From: Amyloporia xantha
Taxonomy: Eukaryota > Basidiomycota > Agaricomycetes > Polyporales > Adustoporiaceae
DNA length: 64,000 nt
Direction: 5' to 3'
Assembly: GCA_036971615.1 (NCBI GenBank)
Contig: JAYKKR010000031.1
Location: forward strand, 248,001-312,000
A model generated the notes under the pieces. The model was not told where the DNA came from. It saw nothing but the letters and a program-made list of their open reading frames with translations, and made no database searches. The position numbers and the translations under genes were made by a program. Positions 45,811 to 55,708 of the stretch are shown here, in pieces. Within the stretch, counting starts at the first letter, position 1. Each line of letters opens with the position of its first letter.

Positions 45811-48800
45811 CACCAAGTCCATCACACAGCGACAGTGATCCATACAGTCTTTGTCCAGCCACATCCAAGCATAGCTGTTGGCTAGCAGAGCCTGCTGACG
45901 AAGCAAACACATCTCCAGACCTTGGATCTTTGACTTTATCTCCACAAAGTCAAAGTCGCCTTCCATACCAGCAACTGTAGAGGCCATGTCAGGAGAGAGA
46001 CGCTCCTTACTAGTGTAGCCTTTCAGGAAGCAATAAAGACGGGTGTGGAAAGCTTGCTCATGCTGGAGAAACTGAGGAGTTGACAGCATGGACTGGTGGA
46101 TCTGAGTCAAGTTGTCCAACGTCTTCTGAAGATTGTCACATGAGAAGCACTCAAAGACGTCAGCAATATCTAGAGAATAATTTATAAGACACTGATGCTA
46201 TGAAGATAGCAAAGATGCATACCATGTGACAACACTTCAGACTTAGAATTTCCTCCATCTGTGCTCGCGTTTCGTCTTCTTCAAACTCCTGTTCTATATG
46301 GAAATTAGAATGTAAAGGAACTGTGACATTCTGCAAGACGTACCACTCATAAACTCCTCAAAAGCATCAAAAGTATTACCCGATCTGCGCGTCCATGGGC
46401 AAGCCTTCTTCTGCATTATCCGAAACGCCTCCAACTAACACATACATCAATTTGTGCATATCTATCTATCTACTTAGACATACCAGCTTTCAGGCGCTTG
46501 CTAGAGCGTGTAGCAGAGCCAGATGCCTGCTGCTGCATCTGCTCAAACAGTGCTTGAGAGCGCAACCTCATGGCAGAGGCAATATTATCCAAGCTAGTAT
46601 CTGTGCAACAAGTTAGACAAGTCAAAAAGAAATAAAGAGGATGCTTACTAGCTCTCAATATGGAAGGCAAATTTGCTTCTTCTTCTTCTTCTTCCTCAGC
46701 TTCTTCATGCTGACGCTTCTGACCCCTCTGTTTCTCAGAGTTGTTGCCTGGAAATTGTGAAACCATGTTAGAATAAATTATGTATAGTGGCAGAAACACT
46801 TACGTCTGTAGGTACGAGAGGCTGGAATTAAATAAAATGAGTCAGAAATAAAAACAAAAGGCAAAGAAAAAAATGCAAAGACAACTTACAACAAATACGA
46901 CCACGCACACGCTGAACATCGTCCACATCCTCCTCTGCCTTCCCAATACTCTCCATATACTTCTTGAATGGCTGATAGGAGTTGCCAAGAACCACATGAG
47001 GAATTGCACCGCCACAATGAAGACGCATCTTCTTCCAGAGCTTACCCTGAGCAGCACGCTTCTCTTTCTCTGAAGGCGGCATGCTCCAGGCAGAAGGATG
47101 AATAACTTCACCTTCCTCGTTCTTGAACGTAATACAGTTCATGAAGGCATCAGTGTCGACGGTAGGCTGATAGCAAGCAGGAATTTGATCAAGGCGAGAG
47201 GACAAAGCAAGATGAAAACCTCTGGCAATAGCGTCCAAAAGACCCTGCACATTGGTCATAGCCATGCCATCAGTTAGAATATTGCCATGATTGACAATAG
47301 GAACATTGGGATGAGAAACACTAGAAGAAAAGATAAGTCGAAGCTTAAGGAAAAAATAAAATCAAGAAGATAGAGTACACACCCATGAAGACTGAGATGA
47401 GGAGGAATCTCCTCCAATTCTCCATTCTCACCACTGCAAAAACCAACATGCGCCAGCCCCTCCAGAGTGCTGTCGTTAGGATAGTTGATGAGAGTAAAGC
47501 GGTAGGAAGTGTTATTGGGTGTGGTGTTGGTGAGCGCAACAGGCGGAGTTCCACCATGAGGATACAGTCCATTGAAACAGACAGACAGAACCTCTTGTGG
47601 ATCCTCTGGATCATACAGATAGGGCATGGAGATGAACACACCAAAGGCAGGAAAGATGAAGACACCAGGATCAACATTCTTGTCCAGTTGGGAGAAGACA
47701 GTCATGCAAGACATGGCAACCCAACTGTCATAGCTATCCACATGGATACCAGCAAAAGGGCCCAGTTCTGCCTTGAACAAAGCACCTAGAAAAGAAATTG
47801 TCAGAAAAAGTGAAAAAAGCGCAATAAATAGAGGCAAAAATGCGAAGGGGAGGAGAGAAATTGGATGGAAAGATGGAGGGCGCACCCCCAGTGGGTGTGG
47901 GAATTTATTTGAAAAGAATAGAGGGCAAGAAGAATAAATAAAGGGCAGAAAGAGGAAATAAAAGCAAAATAATAAGGAAAAAGTGACATAAATAAAGGGA
48001 AATATGCAAAGGGGAGATCAGGAATTGGATGGAAATATAGAAGAAGCACCCCCAGCGGATATGGGAATTTATTGGAAAGAATAGAGGGCAAGAAGAATAA
48101 ATAAAGGGCAGAAAGGAGCAAACATATGCAATAGATATTAATCAGATAATCAACTACTTACCTAGCGCCTGGGCCTGTTGCTTGGTTTTGGTGGAAGCAA
48201 TGTTCAGCTGAACATTGGTGAAGGCGTAATTGCCCTCAAAGCCGATTGGAAACTTAGCAGTGAGCTCAGCTTGAGCTTTGAGCAAATTGACCAAGTCACA
48301 GTCTCTGCGCTCCAGAGCATTGATAGCAATGCGAGATCCAACCTGATAAATAAGTTAGTGTATGTACTAATACTGGACATGATTACTTGCCTCCACCAGC
48401 TCCTTCCGCAACTTGCCATGCTCAGTCAAACTTTCCTCGTAAACTTTGGAAAGTCTTCCTGGAGCGATAAGCTTTCTCACGTGTTTATAAGACTGGGCCA
48501 AATTATAGGCACGAGTGTCACGTCCAACAGATTCAGAAGAGGAACTTCTCTCCCACCAGACCCCACCCTGATACTCATCCTCCAAACTGCACTGCTGTGC
48601 CTTTGTTCTGGTACACTCGTCCTCAGGACCAATGAGTTGAGAGCGGATAGCTAACAACTTGGCAACAAGGTCGGAGGGAAGAAGACTAAATAACATGTGA
48701 GATGGGAGAGAGAAAAAGAAAAGATATAAGAAACACACCGCTGAGGAACCATGTAGAGAAGGAGGATATCTTCAGATCCATCCGAAGGGCTTCCAATCTT

Positions 48801-49136
48801 CCTTCCAATCAAGCGATTGTAAGGTTTCAGATGTAAGAAACCTTGGGCGCGTAAGCGCTCAGATCACATGGAAAGACATCATCACTCACCCATAGTCCTG
48901 AGCTCATTTGCATTTGCACTGTGCACTTCAAGACTACTTGCCTGACTTTGCATTCTCTCCATCCCTTCCTCGGTTGAATCTATCATCACCAGATAGGCCT
49001 TTCCTCTAGGATCATCAGGACCCAACGGATGACCAACAACCTCCCTAATCTCCACCATTGATGTAAGACGCTCAGGGATGTCCAGAGGAACACCTAGCAG
49101 CTTTTGGAGCTGCTCAGGGCTTGGAGATTGGGACAT
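45811..49136 (-). CDS. 2-oxoglutarate/Fe(II) dioxygenase, TET/JBP-like, 5' part of interrupted gene
   Basis: Starts MSQSPSPEQLQKLLGVPLDI at 49136. Exons 49136-48890, 48841-48739, 48685-48391, 48342-48162, 47785-47383 and 47320-46890 join in phase, followed by several small exons (one about 18 bp near 46800) down to 45811. The exon at 47785 holds the oxygenase core: GPFAGIHVDSYDSWVAMSCM supplies an HxD iron-binding pair, GLYPHGGTPP the distal histidine, and YRFTLINYP the arginine expected to bind 2-oxoglutarate. This arrangement resembles the fungal TET/JBP family that oxidises 5-methylcytosine or thymine; the family link is inference. A Lys/Glu-rich stretch EEAEEEEEEEANLPSILRA and coiled-coil C-terminal exons follow. 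One intron (48390-48343) uses a GC donor. Family R copy E interrupts the gene at 45810. Confidence 0.65.
47786..48161 (-). repeat. Long intron of dioxygenase gene containing a tandem duplication
   Basis: At 376 bp it is much longer than the gene's other introns (about 50 bp). It contains two copies, about 150 bp apart, of a block including CACCCCCAG, GGGAATTTATT and AATAGAGGGCAAGAAGAATAAATAAAGG-type sequence (about 47860-47960 and 48010-48115). Confidence 0.7.
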
Positions 49137-49389
49137 GGCTAGGTAGATGGCAAAGAAAAAGTCAGTTTGGTCTCAATAAGCTAGGGAGAAAAGACCTGCT
49201 CACTGTCTGTGTTCGAAAACCAGGTCTGGATGTAGCAGGGTCTTCTACTGGGCTTAAAGGCTGTTCAACAGGCTTAGGTGAGTTTATAACAACATATAAA
49301 GCATAATAGAATGTGAATACTCACATTTATGCTGTAAAATTGGATGGATGGCACGAGGGAGGCAAGCGAGGAGGAGCGCGCGCGCGGAT

Positions 49390-49640
49390 GTGGCAAAAGG
49401 CAACAGTAAAAATCTGCTAAGTCCGCATAGGGCGATCCGCTGCAGTGTGTCACCCTCTGCACCCTAGACGCCTGCCGGAAAGTGCCAGAAAGTGTTTTTG
49501 CGTGACCTACAGAAGGGTCAAATGTTAATTATATCACACCAAATTTTGCACGGGCATTCTAATCATGCATTAGAATGCCCCTAAAAAATTTGGGATGATT
49601 TGAGGCCATATTCCCAACGTTATTAATGGAATACAGACTC
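49390..49640 (+). repeat. Diverged family R relative
   Basis: Shares CTAAGTCCGCATAGGGCGATCCG and the GCCGGAAA...TTAATTA and ATTTGAGGCCATA blocks with family R, but many bases differ. It carries its own perfect 12-bp hairpin GGGCATTCTAAT/ATTAGAATGCCC at about 49552-49580, absent from the other copies. It suggests an older subfamily. Confidence 0.65.
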
Positions 49641-49704
49641 TCACAAAACGAGCGCCCTTTAGGCACCCATCGAGCGCGCGCCATTCTCGCGTGGTTTCCT
49701 GGTG

Positions 49705-49775
49705 CTCAGTGTGCCTGCTCCTCCTGCTCCTCCTCCTCCTCCATGTCCTCCTGCTCCTCCTCCTCCTCCTGCTGC
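49705..49775 (+). repeat. CTC/CTG microsatellite
   Basis: Runs of CTCCTCCTC with CTG interruptions (coding nothing evident) just upstream of GC-rich repeats. Confidence 0.7.
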
Positions 49776-50099
49776 TTCCACAACAACAAGGCTGTGAGCC
49801 TGCTACATGACCACAGGAGTGTGCAGTAGAAGCAGTAGAAGGGTTACAGGCAGAGGCAAGGGATCAGGTAAGTACCTTCTCCTCCTTTTCTCACTGACTT
49901 TTCCTTTCGAGCACAGAGCCGTGCGTGCACCGTTGCACTGCGCTGCTCCCCGCCAACGCCGCACCACTCCCCATCAACAGCAAACACGCCGCACCGCTCC
50001 TCAGCACAAACACCCCGCCGTCAAACGCACCTTAGCCTCACACTGCACACGCCGCGCCACGCCATTCCCTGCTGCTGCAACCCGCCAATCCTCACTACA

Positions 50100-50460
50100 A
50101 GTAAGGTGAGTTTTTCCAGCGCTGCCCTACACCCGCTGTCTGCGAGGACAGCGGTGCGTTCCTCTTTGCTCACCACAGCCGGTGCTGCCAGCACCACCCC
50201 ATGCCCGCTGTCCTCTTGGACAGTGGGCATGCTTGCGCTCCACCCTGCCCCTCGAGCTCATTGCCCACGGCAACAAATTCGGGGGGCTTTTGTGGCCCTC
50301 TGCGGATGCCGCTACCAGCACCACTCGACGCCCGCTGTCCGCTTGCGTTCCACCCCGCCCCCCGAACGTGTTGCCAAGAGCAACACATTTGGGGAGCTCT
50401 CTTAGCTCCCCGCGGGTGGTGCTGCCAGCGCCACAGGACACAGCAGGCACCCAACCTCTG
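50100..50460 (+). repeat. GC-rich minisatellite, about three imperfect units
   Basis: The phrases GCTGCCAGCACCAC..., CCCGCTGTCC, GCGTTCCACCC and GTTGCCAAGAGCAACA recur in order at roughly 110-130 bp spacing. All frames stay open by composition alone, which explains the long overlapping open frames on both strands. Confidence 0.55.
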
Positions 50461-50940
50461 CCCTCCACAGGTATAGCTGACTTGTTCTATTACATTCTTC
50501 CCCCTCTTCCTGGAATGTGTTGCCATTTACAAGGTATATACTATTATCATAGTCTATTAATTAAGGTATTTTCACTCCGGTACCGCTATTGGGGCCAGTC
50601 AGAGTACCTTTGTCATAGCTTCTTTATCTGGATATCGGAAGAGAGGTTCGGTTCGGAGCTCTCCATATAGACTTTCTTCTCGACAGTCATGAGCACCACC
50701 ATCTACCGCTCTCTACGCCTCGATACCAGGATGCAGCAACACAAAAGTGAGCTTACATTAAATTTATATCGATTCGGCAGCTTGCACTTCTGCATACATC
50801 AGAGAACTTGGATCTTTTGTGACTAGTGATTAGATAATAGGTGCCGATACCCAATCTCAACACCTGTGGTGATGTCCATATTGATAAGAACAAGAAAATT
50901 CAGAGGCATGCGCTCTCTCCATATCGCGATATGATCAAGA

Positions 50941-50948
50941 TATAAAAT
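50941..50948 (+). promoter_or_regulatory. TATA box of RPA3-like gene
   Basis: TATAAAAT lies 56 bp before the ATG at 50997 and is followed by the CT-rich stretch (TTCATTCTCCACATCC) typical of fungal transcription start regions. Confidence 0.55.
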
Positions 50949-50996
50949 AGCCTTCACCGCTTCATTCTCCACATCCACTCTCTTCCTTTATCCATC

Positions 50997-51546
50997 ATGA
51001 GCACTCTTTCTCCCTATCCCACGTATGACTGTACCCATGGTCGGGTCAATGGCCGAATTCTTCAGGACAAGTTTGGTCAGTTTGACGGATATGTGACAAG
51101 GTTGTGGTGCCAGATCTTGGCTGTATGTCATGATCATATGATTGAAATCCATAAAATGACTCACCCATACCCAGGTCTATCCCACTGAGCATTATCTTGA
51201 GGTCAAGTCCTCCAATGAAGTGCAGATCAAAGTGGTCCTCATGAACTTGGACACTGCCAAGCTCGACAAGGTATATTGTAACATCTGCATGTTATATGTC
51301 AATGCTCACATGCAACAGATCAACAAGTTCAAGGTAAACACTTTTGTTGAGGTCATTGGCAAAGTCAGGATTCCCACCGAGCTCCATGCGGATTGTGCCC
51401 AGATCATCCAGTTTGGCAATGACTTTGGTGAGCTTGACTTGGACTCCATTGGTCTGCTGCTAACAATAAACACAGACATGAAGCTTGCCAATAACGTTAT
51501 CAAGCTGTGGCATGATCCTCGCTTTGCTAAGATGGTCCAACAGTGA
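50997..51546 (+). CDS. Replication protein A subunit 3 (RPA14)-like OB-fold protein
   Basis: Exons 50997-51122, 51175-51270, 51319-51427 and 51476-51546 total 402 bases, 133 aa. RPA3 is the small OB-fold subunit of the single-strand DNA binding heterotrimer. Support: an early VNGRILQDKFGQFDGYVTRL strand region like RPA3, NTFVEVIGKVRIP like the FVEVIGKV of the family, and, after the last intron is removed, FGNDFDMKLANNVIKLWHDP then RF, which closely parallels the RPA3 C-terminus (FD..L.N.V..L.HDPRF) that forms the trimerisation helix. The length suits the family. A TATA box lies upstream. It stands within a transposon-dense region beside the TET/JBP-like gene, so it could be an accessory or captured copy rather than the housekeeping gene. 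Confidence 0.72.
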
Positions 51547-51711
51547 TAGTACAACGTAGTCGAGTCAATACGAGAGGTGATGTTCAGCGATGCACTGAGA
51601 TCAGTACACAGATAAGACACAATGGCAGCAACATAATCTAACAACTGCACGTGACTAATCTATATAGGGTAACTGATAAGATATGGGGTGCACGTCATTA
51701 GCCTATATAGG
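51547..51711. other. 3' flank of RPA3-like gene
   Basis: Short unassigned sequence. GGGTAACTGATAAGATA occurs twice (about 51668 and 51712), the second copy leading into family R fragment F. Confidence 0.4.
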
Positions 51712-52006
51712 GTAACTGATAAGATATAGGCTCAATCTTATCTCATCAGTGTTGGGGATTGTTTGTACAAGTTGTGTTGTGCTGGCAGTTTTGTATTGAA
51801 CTTTGTAATGGGTAACAAACTTTTGTATTGAGACTACAAGTGACCTTACAACAGCGGTAACAAAAGCCTGACCCTAACCCCAGTATCTTGGGCGCTTACA
51901 ATACAAATTTTGTATTGAATTGGGTTCCCACGCTTAGGGTGCAAAAGTTGGTGTCGCGACTTTTGCTCACCAGAGAAACGCTTCCTTCGTATCTCAGGAA
52001 TCGTAA
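51712..52006 (-). mobile_element. Family R repeat, fragment F, one terminus
   Basis: Carries the terminal ~295 bp in inverted orientation: TCTTATCTCATCAGTGTTGGGG through TGACCCTAACCCCAG to CAGGAATCGTAA at 52006. The remainder is missing. Confidence 0.8.
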
Positions 52007-52610
52007 CTGCAGCTGCAATGGCCTGTAAATCCTCAGCAACCTTCATTGCAGCCTCTGTGTTTGTCCTGGCATGCTTATCTTGCCGACACTGCGCAGAGTA
52101 GGACAACACACCCAAAAGGTCTTGAGATGCTTGGTGTTTGAGGCCCGGGGTGGACGGTGCAGAGACCTGCTAGATATGTTCATAATTAATTTCCCAGTTG
52201 AAGACTAAGCAAAAGCAAAAAACATACAGAAACAGCATTTCCATCCTCTATATATTGACTGCTCCACTCTGATCAATACTGGGTGACTGAGCTGCCTCAA
52301 CAGGCGGTATAACTTCACCAGGATGGAACACACCTGCACCAGTTGGATACTTCCTGTCAACAAGATCTGAGATCTTGTTGTAATGTAAAGTGGGAATACA
52401 GTCTGAAGCCAGTGTGCCTTTTTCAGATGGGCCTGTGCTGTATATGAGCATTACCTTATATATGGGCCACTGAGAAACCACATACCTCAATGTATGCATT
52501 TGCCATGGGGCCCTCTAGCATAACCCATCTCAGCCAAAACCTGACTGCTCACGGAGCTCCTCCACTTCGAGAAAGTTCTTCTTAAGCTGGAATATATGGG
52601 CACACATATC
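52007..52610 (-). pseudogene. Gene remnant between family R fragments
   Basis: Minus-strand coding-like pieces: TGPSEKGTLASDCIPTLHYN and YPTGAGVFHPGEVIPPVEAA (52248-52499), then CRQDKHARTNTEAAMKVAED up to the fragment F junction at 52007. This looks like two exons of one gene cut by fragment F. Family not recognised. Confidence 0.4.
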
Positions 52611-53878
52611 CTGACCCATTAGAAACTCTTATAGTGTCATTAGAACATTTACTTGAAAAGTGAACACTCTCTATCAAATGAGCCTGCTATCTATTTTGTA
52701 ATGACATTACACACTCACTCTAATGAGAGTACAAAGTCATCCTAATGATTACATCAGCTTCCTCTTGACCATACAAACTTGCTTTTGAGATCATACATAT
52801 TCACTCTGACTGCAATGCAAACCTGCTCAGGCTATAACAATACTACTTATCAACCAAATCTTACAACAGCCATATCTCAGTAAGTATTGAGAATTCCAAT
52901 ACAAACATTACAACTTTTCCTAATGAAGTAAGTAGGTTCTATCTGATGGAATATAAAAGTGATTTTCCACACTAACCACATACAAACTTTTCTAATGTCA
53001 TTACAACATTTACTTATCAAGTCAATCTTGCCTTTCAAATGGGACCATTATGTATTTCACCCATCTTGTAATGGTATTACAAATTTGCGCTCATTAACAT
53101 TTCAAAGTCATATCAGTCACCTTTGTATTCAAAGTCAGTGTAATGACCATACATATTTGCTCTAATGATCATATAAAGTTGCTCTAATGGCACTACAAAC
53201 TTACTCTAATGCCCATACAAAGTGATTGTAATGACCATACAAACTTACTCTAATGACCTTACAAACTCATTGTAATGATCATACAAACTTAATGTAATCT
53301 GCATACAACATCACTCAAATCACCATACAACTTGCTCTAATCACCTTACAAACTCACCCTAATCCACATACAAAGCTGCTTTAATGACCCTACAAACAAA
53401 GTCTAATTGTCACACAAAGTCACTCAAATCACCATAGAAATGTATTGTATTGACCTTACAAACTTGCTCTAATCACCATACAAATCTACCCTAATGATAA
53501 TACAAACTGTCTCTAATGATCATACAAACATACTTACTATACAATGTCGCCCTAACCACCTTCAAGTCACTGTAAACACAATAAAAGTCAGTCTGGGGTC
53601 ATACAAACCTGCTGTAAATACAGCACAAATCTCTCTAAGGTCCTTATAAACAGGCTCTAATGATATCTATATAGCACGCTTACAAAGAAATCTATAAAGA
53701 ATAGATAAAAGGCCTGTATTGGAGTGTGCTCTTGGGTGCCTAGACTCAGAGGGTGCCTAACGCTCAAAAGGCAATGATTGTTGAATAGCAGATTTGTTAT
53801 GGCCTCAAATACTTAGAAAATTGAATGAGAGATGGATACACTATAGTCCGAGGTCTGTACAAATTTTCAGCCATTTTA

Positions 53879-54923
53879 TTGCTGTTTGCAGTAAAGATGG
53901 CGGTGGCGCGTTTCCTGCGCATTTTGCGCATATTCCTACCTGAAACTTCCGACCCCATTATCTCAACAACCGCAGTGCAGATTCCTAGACATAGGGGGTG
54001 TTTCGGGATCTACTCTTTGAGGGCTTTACAGCCCCATAGTTTTTATGCTGAAATGTTCACTTGGTAGCACACACCTCTAGGGGCCCTTGTAGCTACTTGT
54101 TGCCCCTGTATCTCGACAACTACAATGTATTTTAACATAATTCTTGAATCAATACATTCTGTGAGAGGGCCAAAAGTGAGCCCCAGCAAAAGAACCGCCG
54201 CTGTGTGCGTGTGCATGCATGCAAAAGATGATTGCCACACTGCCACCTTCTGCGCACAACTTCTTCACTTATACCGCTATCATACATAATCTGCCCTACT
54301 ATATCTCATAATCCCATGACTCAGCGCCATACTGGATGCACCAGAGTTCGAGTCACAGTACCAAAGTGCTTGTAATCTGCCAGCAGCCGTTCAATTGTCC
54401 GTCTCTTGCAGCCAGTGTAGTGAGAAATGGACGAGATATCAGTTGAGTGAGCCATGTTGATCAAGACCTCACAGAGGTCATCTGACAAAGGCTTGCCTCA
54501 GGCTATCCATAGAAAGACATCATGAGTGTGTCGAGACAAGAGTTGCGCGCAGAAGGTGGCAGCGTGGCAATCATCTTTTGCATGCATGCACACGCACACA
54601 GCGGCGGTTCTTTTGCTGGGGCTCACTTTTGGCCCTCTCACAGAATGTATTGATTCAAGAATTATGTTAAAATACATTGTAGTTGTCGAGATACAGGGGC
54701 AACAAGTAGCTACAAGGGCCCCTAGAGGTGTGTGCTACCAAGTGAACATTTCAGCATAAAAACTATGGGGCTGTAAAGCCCTCAAAGAGTAGATCCCGAA
54801 ACACCCCCTATGTCTAGGAATCTGCACTGCGGTTGTTGAGATAATGGGGTCAGAAGTTTCAGGTAGGAATATGCGCAAAACGCGCAGGAAACGCGCCACC
54901 GCCATCTTTACTGCAAACGGCAA
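53879..54923 (-). mobile_element. Foldback element, 383-bp inverted repeats, TA target duplication, Tc1/mariner-like
   Basis: Inverted repeats 53879-54261 and 54541-54923 are nearly identical and begin TTGCYGTTTGCAGTAAAG. A TA dinucleotide flanks each side (53877-53878 and 54924-54925), while intact family R copies have one TA in TTTTAATTAAG. The 279-bp centre, read on the minus strand, encodes ISHYTGCKRRTIERLLADYK, a helix-turn-helix resembling the N-terminus of Tc1/mariner-type transposases. It is therefore a deletion derivative that kept only the DNA-binding region. Confidence 0.82.
54302..54500 (-). pseudogene. Transposase helix-turn-helix remnant
   Basis: Frame GKPLSDDLCEVLINMAHSTD continuing through SISHYTGCKRRTIERLLADY and KHFGTVTRTLVHPVW, ended by TGA. 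It resembles the HTH of basidiomycete Tc1/mariner-like transposases; no catalytic DDE domain is present. Confidence 0.6.
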
Positions 54924-55708
54924 TAATTAAGAATTGAAGCCACAGGAAAGTGTGCTTTTTTCCATTTCTGGCAATTCCCAGAGGGCGTCTAACCACATTG
55001 GTCAATTGCCACAGGGAATGGCTGGTATCGACCAACGTGGTTAGATGCCCTTGGATCATGTGACTGCTTTTTCAGCTCTTTGCAGGCTCATTCTGGGCTC
55101 ATTCTAGGCTCAAAAAATGCACAAAAATCACCTAAAATAAGGGAATGTCTCTCTCCTTCATTTGGAATCCCTATCTGACATTTTTCACATCGCACATACA
55201 GCCATATGTCCGCATTTGGGCAAGTGTATATGGGGTCTATATGCTATAGATAAATAGTAACAAATCTCAAAAAATAGGAGACAGCCTTTTGACAGCCATG
55301 GCTGCCCCCTGATGTAAGCATTTCCTTATATGGCAATATTTGAATGTGGTCAATCCAACTGTATACCCACTTCAAAGGCCAGTAGGCCGCTGATCTGTCA
55401 CATGTCCAAGGATAAGCACACGTGATAAGACACATGATCTAATCATGTGACATACCATACAAGGACATAGATAAGATATGGGCTGGATCTTATCTCATCA
55501 ATGTTGGGGGTTGTTTGTACAAGTTGTGTCGTGCTGGCAGTTTTGTATTGAGCTTTGTAATGGGTAACAAACTTTTGTATTGAGACTACAAGGGACCTTA
55601 CAACAGCGGTAACAAAAGCCTGACCCTAACCCCAGGATCTTGGGCACTTACAATACAAATTTTGTATTGAATTGGGTTCCCACGCTTAGGGCACAAAAGT
55701 TGGTGTTG

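Larger units (their letters stand above)
49137..50996. other. Intergenic: diverged family R piece, microsatellite, GC-rich minisatellite
   Basis: No gene. 49137-49380 is the 5' flank of the dioxygenase gene. 49390-49640 is a diverged relative of family R (listed separately). 49705-49775 is a CTCCTG/CTC microsatellite. About 50100-50460 is a GC-rich imperfect minisatellite. 50500-50996 leads into the RPA3-like promoter. Confidence 0.6.
52611..55708 (-). mobile_element. Family R repeat, copy G, both ends truncated, carrying a foldback element
   Basis: Runs in the D/E orientation from CTGACCCATTAGAAACTC to the block CACAAAAGTTGGTGT. A shorter array and a foldback insertion (53879-54923) distinguish it. 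Its second hairpin is a different sequence, TCTAACCAC...TTGGTC with GACCAACGTGGTTAGA (about 54988-55053), in the same position as the AGGGCGATCC hairpin of the other copies. Confidence 0.8.

Noticed and set aside
50106..50670. Long overlapping open frames on both strands
   Set aside because: GC-rich minisatellite keeps all frames open; no domain or codon signal.
36515..51546. A KDZ or other DDE transposase within the dioxygenase cluster
   Set aside because: I looked for cysteine-cluster and DDE motifs and found none; the cluster is reported without a transposase.
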